A stretch of 64,000 bases of DNA from Prosapia bicincta. Lineage: Eukaryota; Arthropoda; Insecta; Hemiptera; Cercopidae. The notes under the pieces were generated by a model. The model ran no database searches. It saw only the letters and a list, made by a program, of their open reading frames with translations, and was not told where the DNA came from. Where the stretch lies: assembly GCA_036971475.1 (NCBI GenBank), contig JBAIZL010000005.1:247785323-247849322 (forward strand), in the 5' to 3' direction. Below are positions 50,120 through 63,000 of this stretch, piece by piece (positions within the stretch are counted from its first letter, which is position 1; every line of letters begins with the position of its first letter). The position numbers and the translations under genes are program-made.

Positions 50120-51060
50120 ATGTAATTAATGGTTTCAATTAAACCATTCCAAAAACGATAGGCATAAATTTAGTGTTCCGAACCCTAGTTCACTTAGGTT
50201 ATATGTCTTTCAAATATTTACAAAAAAGGTGTGGGTGAGACCAATTTTGCCTGGGATTTATTCACCAAAAAAATTGTTATCTAAATGGTTAGAGAATTCG
50301 GCCATTTTAAACGTCATTCGGCACCATTTTCGGTTAAAGGTTCAGTCGATTTTGTAAAAGAGGGTAAAGATGCTAATACATGAGATGATTTTTTTTATTT
50401 TGGTTTAAAATTATGTCAAGATCATTAATGGAAAGCCAAAACCAAAACGGTGGATTCACTCCAAAGAATCAAACTACTCCTACCAACACAAATTCTAAAC
50501 CTTCAACAGTTTAGAATTAACATATATTTAGATAAAAACCTTTTTTTTAAATTGAATTAGGATTGATTAGTAGCATAGCGAAATTTAATGGTTATGACTA
50601 TAAAATTATTGAGATAGTGATAAGGAAGTAAAAGAATATAATTCTAGAAGGAGTTTAACTACATTACCTTCGGAAATTAAAGAGAAAAGCCAATTTATCA
50701 GTTTATTTTTTGATAAAATATTTACTTAACAGTTAGGACTAGCTTCAATGAATGCTGATGTAAACGTTGCGTATAAAATTCATAACAACCTTAAACATTT
50801 AATAGGCAACACTAAAGATAGGGACATTAGATACATCAACAAGTTTCACGGGGAATTTTAAAGATTATAATCAAATGTACATTGGGCAAAATCGAAGAAA
50901 GGTTTTAACGAGATTTAAAGAACATATTAAAGATATAAAATACGAAAGGTAAAACAAGTCATGTATTGCTGTTCATACATTAGACACCAGTCATATTTAG
51001 GATATCAATAATATCAAACTAATAAGAATGTTACGAGCATTAAACTATACAACTATTCTT
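50120..51060 (+). pseudogene. Penelope-like element, decayed RT and GIY-YIG
   Basis: The plus strand encodes RPILPGIYSPKKLLSKWL and NVIRHHF (reverse transcriptase fingers) near 50255-50340. After a deletion of the palm comes a linker matching other PLEs (LPSEIKEKSQFISL and VNVAYKIHNNLKHLIGN near 50670-50820). A broken GIY-YIG follows (QMYIGQNRRKVLTRFKEH near 50873-50925). Multiple stops and frameshifts, and the YxDD box is missing. Inverted hammerhead arms follow at 51068-51250, so the order matches a PLE 3' end. Confidence 0.8.
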
Positions 51061-51099
51061 TGAGCTTAGCTTGTGAGGTTATGCAGTTTGTGAGGTATT

Positions 51100-51141
51100 T
51101 ACTCATACGCGTTTCAATGACAAAGTCATCATCATCAATGA
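51100..51141 (-). ncRNA. Hammerhead-like motif, family C left arm
   Basis: Minus strand: UUGAUGA (core C changed to U), a UGAC/GUCA-type stem II, GAAA, palindromic ACGCGU, A, UGAG. Core position 3 is altered. Confidence 0.5.
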
Positions 51142-51170
51142 ATGTTGCTACTACAAGCTCTAATTCACAA

Positions 51171-51218
51171 CACTCACTGATGATGATGATGATTTTGTCA
51201 TTGAAACGCATATGAGTC
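51171..51218 (+). ncRNA. Hammerhead ribozyme motif, family C right arm
   Basis: ACUCA, intact CUGAUGA, an extended GAU-repeat stem II closing on UCAU, GAAA, CGCAU, A, UGAGU. Stem I (ACUCA/UGAGU) has five perfect pairs. Stem III is short and no longer a perfect palindrome. Confidence 0.6.
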
Positions 51219-51620
51219 AGTAAATGAATAATTTGTGAGTTTTGTGTATGTCTTTGTTTAAAAATAAATTGTTGAATATTTGTATACATCAGTAAATATG
51301 GTTCTGAGATTTTATCAAATTCTGATAGAAACCCTATTCCAAATTCTATTTTGTATTCACTTTTAAAGTAATGTTATTATTTCTATATAAAAATTTGGGC
51401 TGGTTACTAATTTTTTTACCTTTTCCCGCTTTCTTAGATAATAATGTACAAAGAATTGTTTTAATGTTATCTATAGATTAAAGAAGATGTGACTCCTTGC
51501 TTCTACCTTAAAATCGAAGCTGCACTTTGATAAGAGTTATGGCTACCTGAGAGGGTGTTCTGAGTGGAGACAAATAGTTTGGTACATCATAAGTAATTGA
51601 GCTGCAAATAAATAGCTAGT

Positions 51621-51662
51621 AGCTGAGGAGGGTATTTGGTATCTGAAATGTACATAAGACTA
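51621..51662 (+). ncRNA. Hammerhead motif, single arm
   Basis: CUGAGGA core, a GGUA/UAUC stem II, GAAA, AUGUACAU, A, then GACUAG pairing with upstream CUAGU. No opposite arm was found, so this is an isolated arm of the AUGUACAU family. Confidence 0.55.
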
Positions 51663-54132
51663 GATTAAAAATATTTGTGGTGAGAATTTTTGTGTATTAT
51701 TTGTTAAAAAATTCAAGTTGCTTTTAAACTTTAAATAGACAATTTAATTTGCTTTAAACTTTAAAAATAAATCTCTACATTTATTCGATAAAATTATTTT
51801 TGTGGGAACAAAACCTGTTAAAGTGTTACAGAGTACATTGTTTGCCATATTACAATGCTGTATACTTTACTACAACATTACTTTGTTGTCGTCATTGCTT
51901 GTTACTGAATACGGTGAAGTCTAGCGAACCAGAAAATGGTGGAACTTCAACGCTAAACTGGTTAAATATACCATTACACGTGATTCAAATAAACGTGTCA
52001 ATATGAACCGAAAATGTAACCATAGTAACAGTTATTCTGTTTAGAGATTTAGGGTAAAGTAGCAACCAGGATAAAGTGACTGCCTCGCTTTATTTATCCC
52101 GCTTTAGTTACGTTTCGTTGGACTCGCACGAGTGGAATGATTCTGGTTTTAGAAATACCCCAAGTGCTGATGAATAAATGTGTATACATGTGAAATCTAT
52201 CCTTGAACTAAGACATTTTTTTAAATTATTGACTTAAAATCGATTACTATCACGATAAACCTTTGTTATTCTGGATCGACTTACATTACACAAATATTGC
52301 CCTAAATTTGTTTAAAAAAACCTCGTGAATAATTTTATTTATGTAAAGCCAAACAAAAGATAAATTAACTAATTTGCTTAAGAACATTGTTTTATTCTTT
52401 AGGTGAAAAATATCGTACCCAAGTTATTTAAGATCTGCTCTGGTTAAGCCAAAGTCTAATTTAAGGCTAAAAGTGAAAAACAAGTTACAATTGATAGGGA
52501 TTAAGCAAACACGTAATGCGTCGGCGTTATTGTTCCTTTGTTTACTTTTAACCTTTTCGTACTAAAATCTTTTGACTCATTTTTATATAACGGACCAAAT
52601 TTATATAAACTTTCCTCTCTGCCTATCTCACTCACACATTCTACTAACTCGTTTTTTGAGTTTCTCCCCCTTAGACAAAGCATGATTTACTAATCTCAAA
52701 AACAAACTGATTATTTACGAATTAATTTACGACATTTTTTAAAAACTGATAAACCTAAACTTCAAAAAATTAAATGAAATTTATTCAAGACAATTTTAAA
52801 AAGTAACCTTTAAAAACGATTTTAAAATTGCAGTCAAATTATGAACAATTATTACTCTCGGAATCATTTGATCCAATTAACAAAGAAAAAAAATAAAAAA
52901 CTCACTGTGGTACCAATATTAAAGGATTCATTTTTGCATCACAATATTTATCTCAACATCGAATATACTGGTCTTTAATCTTTCTGGTGTTAAAAAATGT
53001 ATAATGTGGCTTCCACAATCATCTTTACACTTTATCTACTAACAATCTTTACATTAAACCTTTTTCCACAAAATATATTAGCATTTAAATATTTATTATT
53101 GAAAAAATATTTATTATAAATATAATATACTTCGAAAAATATTCTTACAGTGCATTTTCTGTATCTTGGCAAAATCCTTTCTGAAATGTCGCACTTAAAT
53201 ACTGTCTCTGGTAATGCAAACGGAAAGAGGAGTAGAGCAAAAGCGTTTAATATTAAGTCAATACTTCCCCAACCGTCTCCACTAAGTGGCAAATCAAATT
53301 GTAAATTTTAAGTACAACCAGACACCCTCCCCTTGAGATGTAAGTTAGAACGTTGTCTCCAAGCTGTATTGTTGACTAAAGAAATAAATTGTTCTGTCAT
53401 TTTGTTGTGAAACTGTACAGCATTGAATGTACCTGTTATAAGTACACGTATTTGAGTTTAAACATTTCTAAAATATGAATAATTTAAAATACAAACTTAC
53501 CGCAGTTCATGATCACATTAAAAATGTAGGCAGAAACCTGTTATGTTTTACTATAATGTTGATGATTTCCATAAGTAAATGAGGCAGTATTTTAGAAAAA
53601 CTATTTCTGAATGGAAAAGATTAATAATTCAACAAACTTCAAAATATCAAACAGCTAGTTCTGTTTAGTGTAGTTTCCAACAGACCGCGTTAGAGTTGCA
53701 TTGAAAACTTTACTTCGCCAATTTGAAACTACCAGTTAAACCGAAAAATATTTCTTCTAAATTCGAACAATACGTTACAGTTGTAAAAACCAGTTCCATT
53801 TTGGCGTTCTTATTACTTTAGTATAGTCAAATGCTCACAATCATATAGAAGAAAGCTATTAAGAGCGATTGAATTAAATGCAAGAAATTGGAAATAGTTT
53901 ATTTCAAAAAATATGGCAATACTTCGTATGAATAAATCGGAAAATATGATAGAAATATTAGGGAATAAATGGTAAACGATAATATAGATAATACAGTATA
54001 AATTGTAGGAAGTATAGAGGATAAGTAAAAAAAGAATAAGTATATAGAGATAGCAAGATATAAAGGAAGGATAGGAGATGCAAGTGGAACGGAAAAATAG
54101 AAAAGGAAAGAACTAGTGTATGTTTGTCTCTC
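51663..54132. other. Unassigned AT-rich DNA with an old repeat piece
   Basis: 52435-52511 resembles 25370-25450. No gene recognised. Confidence 0.45.
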
Positions 54133-54165
54133 AGAGAGAGAGAGAGAGAGAAAGAAAGAGAGAGA
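54133..54165. repeat. (GA)n microsatellite
   Basis: Short GA run with AAAG interruptions. The 91-115 residue minus frames over it are low-complexity. Confidence 0.9.
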
Positions 54166-55249
54166 ATAACGAGTAGGAAATAAATGTTCATATAGAAAAA
54201 TGTTTGTGTATGAAAACTTAAAACTTTTTCCACCTATTGAGCTCAAATTTTAACTCGACATACAACACGTCTCAAAAATCTATTGTATCTATTTACCCCG
54301 ATCGGGAGAAAAAAGCTTTTTTAACGGTCAGCTGTTTACCATCTGCTCCAAGCGAGGGGTAACTCGCCATTGTAGTTAACGAGAACCACAGTCACATATT
54401 ATCCAGAGAAATATTATCTGCTCCAAATTGCATTGTTAGGTAACCAAAATAAACTGAATTAAATCTTAGTCGAGGCACTTCAGTGTGATCATATCGTGAT
54501 TGAGTTGACACTGTTCTCCAAATCGTAAGTAGAGGTTATTTGGGAACGGCAGCAGCTACTTTGGTTGCTACTGTTTCACTTGATTTGGATTTTGGCAGTG
54601 AACAGAGATGCAAAACCGGTTATCTCCAGTTATAACTACCATTTATAAAATTATTGAATAAACATAATGGCATTTATGATCGCATAGGGCAAATGATAAA
54701 TGACTGAGTTGAAGTAAAACTTTTTCTTTCATAAGCCAGGAAGAACACGGAAACAAATTTCATCAAATGATTCTGCAAAGGTTCGAACAAAATATGGCAT
54801 AGCCTTGGCTCTATATTACATTAGCCTCTAATGCATTGTAAAACTTCTATGAAACGTATGCTTTGTTTTTTCCTCATTTCTCTTCCATACGACCTAAATG
54901 TGCGATAGTATAGCGTGACGAAGAATAGCTATTATTTACATAATTTATAAGTTATAGAATGTTCTTTGTATCACTGGAGCAGGTATACTACAATGATTTT
55001 TGCTATTAGTCAGTTACCTTCTGACCTAGATCAACTGATTTTTTTGTTGTAACGTTTTTTTCATATTACCGCCATACCTCGATCTCCGTAAATAAAACAA
55101 AACACTGCCAATGGTCGCCAGGAGAGGCTGGCACTCTTCAGCGAGCTGATACTAAACTGCTGATAGTGCTAAACTTTTATTTTCCGAACCCTTTCTAAAT
55201 TAGGAAAGGTAGCATCCTGATATCGAGAGTCGAAGAGAACAGGTCCTGG
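54166..55249. other. Unassigned AT-rich DNA
   Basis: No gene recognised. Confidence 0.45.
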
Positions 55250-55351
55250 CGTCTTTCTGGAGACTGAGGGAGCACATTCCGCCGCATGCCGTCTTCCCGA
55301 GGGAACCAGTAAGCATTAACTGATATACTTAAGTACGTGCCCCAACAGGTA
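55250..55351. repeat. LTR-like interspersed repeat, copy 2
   Basis: Partner of 9940-10027: CCGCATGCCGTCTTCCCGAG followed by GGAACCAGT and a CCCCAACAGG end. See copy 1 for the interpretation as a possible solo LTR. Confidence 0.4.
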
Positions 55352-57063
55352 AACTATTTAAATTTCTTTCTATTATAGCTATTTAAATTATGTATATAAA
55401 CGCACCGTCCACGGTTCGAAGACGATTATTTATCATAATTTATTAAAAAGTGAAGATATTCTAAATTCTACTTCTTTAATATTAATAATCTCGTTTTTTT
55501 TAATCCACCGACAGTGATGTGTGTCAGAGCAGGGAATACTTTCGCACTCCAGCTTTCAGGATACCTCTTCTCTGATGGCATAAGAAATACTTTCAGTTTC
55601 AGCGTGTTATTCCTATTCTTTAGGATAACATTATTTTATTTCAACCTTTATCTAGCTCACTCTATTTTCCCCACATTAACGTTTTACTATATATTCAGTA
55701 GTTTCTGAAAACTGGGAATACTTTGGCACCTACTGTGAAATTGAGAAGTTATTTGATATAAATATACGGCATAACAGATGGGTTAAGTTTTCATAACAAT
55801 TGTCGCAGAGATACAAGAGGATGATTTCGCTGTTCTGTCTCCAAAACGAGACAAGCATTCGACAGCCATGTACGCTATACATTTATTATCAACCATTGTA
55901 TTATTCAACTCACTTGATACAAACATTATGAATAATATAATAATTTGTAAAGACAACAGTAATTAAAATGACAAATGTTTCTTATGAGCCAAAAGTGCTT
56001 CATAATAAATCATTTTTCATGTAACAGTAAAATATGATCTATAATTAAAAAAAAAACAGTTTTGTGTGAATTTCAAAACCTTACGTAACAATTTATTGTT
56101 TATATTAACGTATTAATTTAATATCCTCTTGAATTTAGTACATTGGTTTTACGATTGTCACTTTGTGCAACGAGATATTTTGAATAAATATATTACAAAT
56201 AACTGTTACCCACTTTTAGTCTATGTCTGATAATTTCTCAATAGCTTTATATTAGTTTAGCCATCATTATTAGATTTCAGTCGAGATTTACTTGGTTTCT
56301 AGTATTCTTATTAAAACAATTCAAATTAATTAATTGTTACAGTTACACAATATAAGAATGTTCTTAGCGAATTTGGGTTTTCTCAAATTATAGAAAGATT
56401 TTAAATTATAATGTTCACAAATTTCAAAAGGAAATTTTTACTAAATGATTAACAATTGATTATAAAATTATCCTTATGCTTATAATGAACCCATGCCCTC
56501 CCGATAATGGCAAGAAATTTTGTGGATTTTGCGTTTATGAAGACATCTATTTCTCCTCTTTTCCGGTAGGTCTTCTATTCTGGACGAACCTTAGCACTAA
56601 ATTTTTGCCACCAAATAATTTGATACGATCAAACTTGATTGAATATAGTTAAATATCACTAGTGACTGGTTTACTCCTGCGACAAGCGAACTAGTAATAC
56701 CAAAGCACTGAGGCATTCTACATCGTCGTCGAAACTAGCATGTATTATGAACTAGTGAATTTTTATTAAACTACAATGTGGTAAGATTCAGAGTTTACAA
56801 TTTAATTTTTGCCGTTGTGATAGTTCTCACGAGCTAAGCTCTAATTAACTAAAAACGAATTATAGCTGTTTAAAAACTCACATCGGCTTCCACAAATTTC
56901 TATGCAAAAACATGTTACAGTAACAGAGACTTCTTCATGTTTTGAATTAGACAATTTTAGCTTATGTGGTTTCTGATATTCGAGAAATGTTTCGGGTAAA
57001 CAGTTGATAAACACCTTTCTCTTGCTCCTTTCTCTCTCTCTCTCTCTCTATCGCTCTCCCTCC

Positions 57064-57112
<49 letters not shown>

Positions 57113-58948
57113 AATAATATATATATATATTTATTTATTTATCTATTTAAACACATACACACGTTTTTTCCGTTTACAATTCGAAACTCTATTAAGATCA
57201 TAGTACATATTACCGGCATCTCATCATTTATTTTTCATTTCTGTTAATGTATAAACGTCAAAATGTTAACGCTTTGGAAATGTAGAGACTATTTTCAAAC
57301 TCGCAGCAATGGAAAAACCTTCACCAATTTATGAAGCTTTAATTAACCCAGTCATCATTGCAGTAATCAATTTTCTATTCAAACCATTCACATATTCGGC
57401 TCTCATGTTTTTAATTATTAACGACTGCCAACATTTACAACCTAAATATCACACTTGAAATTCTAATAAAATTTTATATTTGACATTTCATGTCATTTCG
57501 AATAAAATTAAAATGTACGCAAATATTAGTGGATGTATGAACACGATTTTAGCGCATTATTGAAAATATTTTATTCCTTTAATGAAATATTAAAAAGGAA
57601 TATTATCGTGTAATTATTTAGTACATTTAAAAAAATATTGAATATGCTATTCCATAAATTATTGCTTTTGGGCATGCTAACTGTGAATAGTCATGGTACT
57701 GTTTCAAAAGCATAGAATTGTATTCTGAATTCATTTTAAGAAAAGTGTACTAAGTACGTACAATACTGAAGCAGGTTTGTGCCAAAGTATGTCACCAGGG
57801 GGGAAATAATTCACTGATTCCACACTCTACATGAGCCACGCATAATCCCCACGTTGATCATATTGGGCAAGGATTCAAAACCCGATTTCAACAATACGTG
57901 TCACTAAATTTTCGCTCCCCATCTCTTCCCAAAAAAGCGATTACGATTAGCGTGGTCATGCATTAACACTTGAAAACAGTTAGGGTTTATCTTTCATGGT
58001 CTTTTCTTACCAAAGAATCACTACAAAATGGAATAAAACCATTTTAGTAAGAGTAACCTATAGAATACGGTGTCTTAGAAGTGCCCTTACTTGTAACATA
58101 AAACCGTTACTGACCATACAAATTCTCTGCCTTTCTGTTTGTGGCAGAGATAAATTTTCATAATATAAAAGAGTTGACAATAAAGTTTATAAAGTGTGGC
58201 GAAAGTTTCAACGGTTCAAAACTTTTACTTTTAGCAGTCAAAACTTCATCACCCCCGGCTAAACAGAAGAAAAATGTGCAAAAGTAACTTCTAGAATGTT
58301 TGACCTTACTTGACCTTGATCTATGAACAAAATGAAAATTGTTTTCAAAATAAATCAAAATGTATTCAATAAAGATTATTTTTGATACAATTTGTAACAC
58401 ACCCTACAAAAGTAATGTTGATTCTGTTCTAAATAAACAGGTTTCATAAAACATAAAAATGCATTGATATTATTTACGATGAGTCCCTTTTTCCATTATT
58501 GCGTCCCAAGGTGGCTACGAAACATACACCACTTGTAGGGCAAGTTTGTTACTCACTGGGGGAGAGTTACAGACAAGAAACTGATCCTGATCAATATTTA
58601 TATGCAGGAGAAATGGTGGACACAACTCAAAACAGTGCAACAAGAGGAAAAAAGCGTTCATGTGTGCCCTGCGTGCAGCAACACGTAGCGAACTATCATG
58701 ATGCTTCGTATAAGGCCAACGCGAGGTGTGGGGGGGGGGATATTGAAGATAGGGAATAACTGACCGTTTTTTTTTAAACATGTCACTGTCAAAGGATCAA
58801 GTTATGAAAGATAACATTGTGTGGAACAATATATATTTTTACATTTTGTGTTTACAAATTTCAAGAATGTTCAATAACCTTCTTAGTATAGCATTATAAC
58901 TAAATATTTCTTGCAGTATAAAAGACAAAACCGTTTACAGAAAAGAAA
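55352..58948. other. Unassigned AT-rich DNA with (CT)n-(TA)n
   Basis: CT run at 57031-57049 and TA run at 57067-57109. The 86-residue plus frame at 58499-58759 lies in a more balanced patch but matches no family I know. Confidence 0.45.
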
Positions 58949-59177
58949 ACCTATAGGGAACCGCCCTTAAGAAGACCTATAGGGAACCACCCTTGAGAAC
59001 ACCTATAGGGAACCGCCCTTAAGAAGACCTATAGGGAACCTCCCTTAAGAACACCTATAGGAAACCGTCCTTAAGAACACCTATAGGGAACCACCCTTGA
59101 GAACACCTATAGGGAACCGTTCTTAAGAACACCTATAGGGAACCACCCTTAAGAACACCTATAGGGAACCGCCTTTT
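58949..59177. repeat. 26-bp tandem repeat
   Basis: Nine head-to-tail copies of ACCTATAGGGAACC(G/A)CC plus CTTAAGAAC or CTTGAGAAC. Each unit contains the palindrome CTATAG and most contain CTTAAG. Confidence 0.97.
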
Positions 59178-60968
59178 AAAATATACAATATTCCTGCATG
59201 GATTGTAGGTCAATATAGACGTTGGTCTTGAAGATGTTGCAAGCGTTAGTCCGATATTTCTAAACGAGACTAATTATTCTGTGAGACGAATATTAAATTA
59301 ATTATACCCTACGTTTAGAACTAAATTCTAAAAAAGTTTGCGTCTTAAAATCGTTGGATTATTTTCTTCAAAATAGTTAACTACAAAACATCAATTTTTT
59401 AAAAAATTTTAAATTTTTTATTAATCGTAGATAGAGGGAGGTTAATCCACCTTAAACCTATATTCAAAATTTACAAAGCTATGTCTTTTTCTTATGAATA
59501 TTTAATTTAAGCGCAATTGCTTTTCCATCAAAGCATATTTTATTCATATTTAAACGTACATAGGTTGCATTGCACGTTTGTATTGCAGGTTTGTATTACA
59601 TGTTGTATTGCACGTTTTAACAAATAGTAAAAAGCGCACTAATGCTCCTCTTAATATTTGCATATAAAATTTACTTTTCATAAGTAAAGTCAAAGTTTAT
59701 CCTTTTCAATATTCAAGTCGACTTTTTGTTTTACTTCTATGGTGGATTTTAGGTTCGATACGAAACCCAGTGTATTACGTGTCTTGAAGTCATGTTGGTA
59801 GTAGTTTACTCACAGGTTTAATAATCTACTATGAACCTATAAACTATAACAGTCTACTTATAAGCTTCTCCGACACCCAAGATTTAGGTCAACATATTAA
59901 ATGATAGATATCTCAGTTACCGAAACATATGTCACTAGAGACGTGTCCTTATAATCTGTATTCCTTCAACCTTATACAGGTTCTTCCGTTTTTAACACTG
60001 CATTATTTTAAAGATTAGTTTTAAAATACACGTCTAGCTAGAGTCTTGTTTATTGTTATGTATATACCTCTGAATGAAAATTACAAAATCCATAATGATT
60101 ATTATTTTTTTTTTTAATATATCTTTTAATTTTCATTCCCCTTGCTTAGCTTCATTCTCTCAATCATGAAAATCCATCAATCCACTTCTTGTTGCAGGGA
60201 ACCTTTTTATCTCTAAAAACTTTCGATACAATATTAATAATGGGTTTCATATATTATGACGATCTTCCTAATGGTGATTTTATTATTCCTCGATTCACCT
60301 ATTCACCTAAATTGTTTAAGGCCATTGTGCATTTTTTCTGACACATTAATGTTCATTTTATATATTTATAGGTTTCATGGAAATCTATATATATTTCAAT
60401 TCAATTCATTAACTCGGAACAATTTTCCAAAACAAAAATTATCTCAAGCCACTTGACACATTTTTTTTTAACCATAAAAACAATTCACAAGGTAAAACAG
60501 TAATACTAGCACGTTAATCATAAAAGAAAATTTTATTTTTTGCTCATATAATAATGAATTTAGAAGTAACTGACGTGATGAATATATAGTTTCTCTGTGA
60601 AAATGTAGTGCACAGTCATTCACTTACTGGAGAGTTTACAGAACTTTAGGCCGAGCTAATTAATAGGCAATACAACCTTAATCTAAGTGCGTTCTTTCGA
60701 CCGCATTAACGTTCCCTTTGCTCGCCAAGTACTTTTCAATATATTCATATCTCTCATCACCGGACTTTCAAATCAGAGATCCATGAAAGTCTTTTATCAA
60801 ATAAAAGAGACAAAAGTCATATATTAGTAATGGTTTGAAGCCACATCCCTCCAAGATAAGGAACAATGTATCTTCAAGGCGGTAACATGAAACCTGAAAA
60901 TTTACACTATTCCAGATATCCAATAATTACTACTTGAATGGACCTAACTACTTTCACCAAACTTCGAG

Positions 60969-60970
<2 letters not shown>
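59178..60970. other. Unassigned AT-rich DNA
   Basis: No gene recognised. A long T-run lies near 60104-60115. Confidence 0.5.

Positions 60971-61024
<54 letters not shown>
60971..61024. repeat. (AT)n microsatellite, retroelement target
   Basis: About 54 bp of AT ending 2-3 bp from the LTR edge. Errantiviruses prefer TA-alternating targets. Confidence 0.95.
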
Positions 61025-61026
<2 letters not shown>

Positions 61027-61028
<2 letters not shown>

Positions 61029-61317
61029 TTACGTTTTATATTAAGCACGAAAGGTTTTTAAAAATGATTTTTATTTTTACAAACCTTTGAATTTAATAAA
61101 CAATTAATTTGGAAAACTGTTACATAAATTTTACTTAATAAAACAATACAATTGATATGCACTCAATCGGAGTGGAAAACGTCTGTGCGATACAGAAGCG
61201 GCTTACACACTGCCGGGGCTCTGTTCTCACACCTATATAATACTAAAGCTGCGTAAGCAGGAATTTTCCTAGCACGCATTTAATTATGAAATGTTCACAT
61301 AAAATGTTTATATAACT
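61027..61317 (-). mobile_element. Errantivirus-type 3' LTR (291 bp)
   Basis: Read on minus it starts AGTTATA at 61317 and ends GTAACT at 61027, giving inverted 5-bp ends AGTTA..TAACT. An AGTTA start is usual for gypsy-group LTRs. A purine-rich tract (AGGGATGGAGG, 61318-61328) immediately precedes it. Internal signals on minus: TATATA at about 61233-61239, a CAGTGT initiator-like site about 30 bp downstream (61208-61211), and AATAAA at 61069-61074. The env stop codon falls inside the LTR. The 5' LTR and target duplication lie outside the window or cannot be checked. Confidence 0.8.
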
Positions 61318-63000
61318 CCTCCATCCCTAAAGAGAACTTCGGGGGTTGGCGAAGTTTCGGCGTTGGTTGAAGTCTTCTTCTTCTTCCTGATGAGGGCGAA
61401 GTATATAAGGCTGCTGAATACGCCTCCGTAAAGGGCAATAGTCCAGATACTGATGTGGTGGGTTATTTCCATAGTTGGGTCAATTCTTGAGATGGTTTCC
61501 GTGTTTATTTTGTCCAACTCTAGGCGTTTAACGTTTACTGAGAATTCTGGCATTTTACTCATTGAAAATTGTAGTTTGGACGTGTCCATGAAAATAGGAT
61601 GGCCTCGCGAAGTTGTTGATGTATGGCTCAGTTTCATGTTGTTGAAAAAGACTGAATCATTATTATTTTTTATCAAATATATGCCTTGAAGGGTGACGGT
61701 GGTAGTTGCCTTGCGATTGGTAATTTCCAGAGTCTGCTTGTTGGGGAAGGTCGCCAGGTAAAGGTTGATTTCTTGGATCCAGTTAATTAAGTTGTCTGTA
61801 ACTTCCAATGCAGTATATTCACAGTTGCTGGCATCGTTGTTCCTGATAATGGACACTTCACAGTCTAATTTATGGTGTGTTAGAATGTAGAATGAGCAAA
61901 AGTATATGGAATCGGTTTTACAGTTACATTCATTGTCTAAACCTAATATTACAGAGTTAGACACTAATATGTACCTTACTTTTGGTATAATTGTTACATA
62001 ATCTGTTTCATATTTTGTGGGTATAGAGTGTAATTTATACAATTTAAATTGAGTTTTTTCTACAATGGGTAAATTTATAAAGTATACAATCCTTTCAGAA
62101 TCTAGTTTACAATTAACTTTATTTAGGTTCTCTAATTCCCACATATTTTCCATTTTAGGTTCTAAAGGTAACCTCTCATTATAATATTTATAAATTTTGT
62201 TTAATTCTTCATATAATTCTTGGATTGAAATAACACTAGGGTGTACAACACCTAGTTTACAAAATGTAAGAGAATTTTCTAAATCTGTGATTACCTGTAA
62301 CATCATGTCATATAAAATGTTCAATTGGTTTAGAATACTTCTAAATTTTCCTAGTTCAACAAATTCATTTACATTACGATTCACAATACTTAACTTATTT
62401 TTTAATTCTACAAAATTTTCATCAATTACAATAACAGTTTTATTTAATTCCTTCATAATATTATTACTAAAGGAGTATTGAGATTCAATTTGGTAATTAA
62501 TTTTAATTTGCTCATTTTCAATATCTTTAATTATTTTGTCATATTTTTTACCATCATATGCATCTACATTGCCTGTTAAAGATTTGATAACGGATCCTAG
62601 TCCATCTATAAGACCTCTTTTTGTTCTTTTGTTACCATTCTCTCTTAAGAGTATAATTTCTAATTTTTCTTCTAGTACATTTTTACTGTGATTAACATAT
62701 TTAAAATAATTAACAATATCTCTTATTCTATTACTGTTATCAGTTACATATTCATTGTTTAATAAGCTACCGTTACAATTGTAGCAACTAGTTTCAAAAT
62801 TTTGCAATACATCATAATAATAAGCATCAATGTTATTTAGATGAGCTACTAAGTTTCTTACATTAAAATAGTGGACAAAGGTATGGTAGGAAGATTCTAA
62901 TTTGGTCGGCCCAAGGACTATTGGGATTATTCCGAGGTTGTTGTTGACTTCTCTGATCTCTGCTGAGTCGGTGGCTGTGCCAATGACGAACAGGAGGGAC
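61308..63000 (-). CDS. env: Errantivirus envelope (gypsy env / F-protein family), exon 2
   Basis: Membrane fusion glycoprotein of an insect retroelement. The first internal ATG is at 62807 (499 residues), but the frame is open upstream to a 3' splice site at 63001-63002. It adds about 64 residues that start with a hydrophobic stretch (SLLFVIGTATDSAE) like a signal peptide. As in gypsy, env is expected from a spliced mRNA whose first exon supplies the start, so 563 codons lie here. Numbered from the 62807 Met: furin-type site RTKR at 61-64, then a GLIDGLG fusion-peptide start, a coiled-coil region at about 85-150, a Cys-rich region with CNCK, one membrane segment at about 451-473 and a basic KKKK tail. 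No stop or frameshift was found in this part. The frame overlaps the end of pol. Confidence 0.9.
61318..61328 (-). promoter_or_regulatory. Polypurine tract
   Basis: AGGGATGGAGG directly abuts the AGTTA start of the 3' LTR, the expected plus-strand primer site for reverse transcription. It lies within the env coding end. Confidence 0.65.

Larger units (their letters stand above)
51068..51250. mobile_element. PLE terminal inverted arms (family C)
   Basis: Arms about 51080-51155 and 51165-51245 are inverses around a short AT-rich loop and follow the PLE body at 50.1-51.06 kb. The arms of this family use an ACGCGU or CGCAUAUG stem III in place of AUGUACAU. Confidence 0.65.

Noticed and set aside
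57840..57900. B-box-like GGATTCAAAACCC suggesting a second tRNA or SINE
   Set aside because: No A box at the right distance on that strand.
58499..58781. Overlapping 86-88 residue frames
   Set aside because: No recognisable domain; possible repeat fragment but no second copy seen.
61453..62481. Plus-strand frames of 78 and 94 residues
   Set aside because: Shadows of env on the opposite strand.
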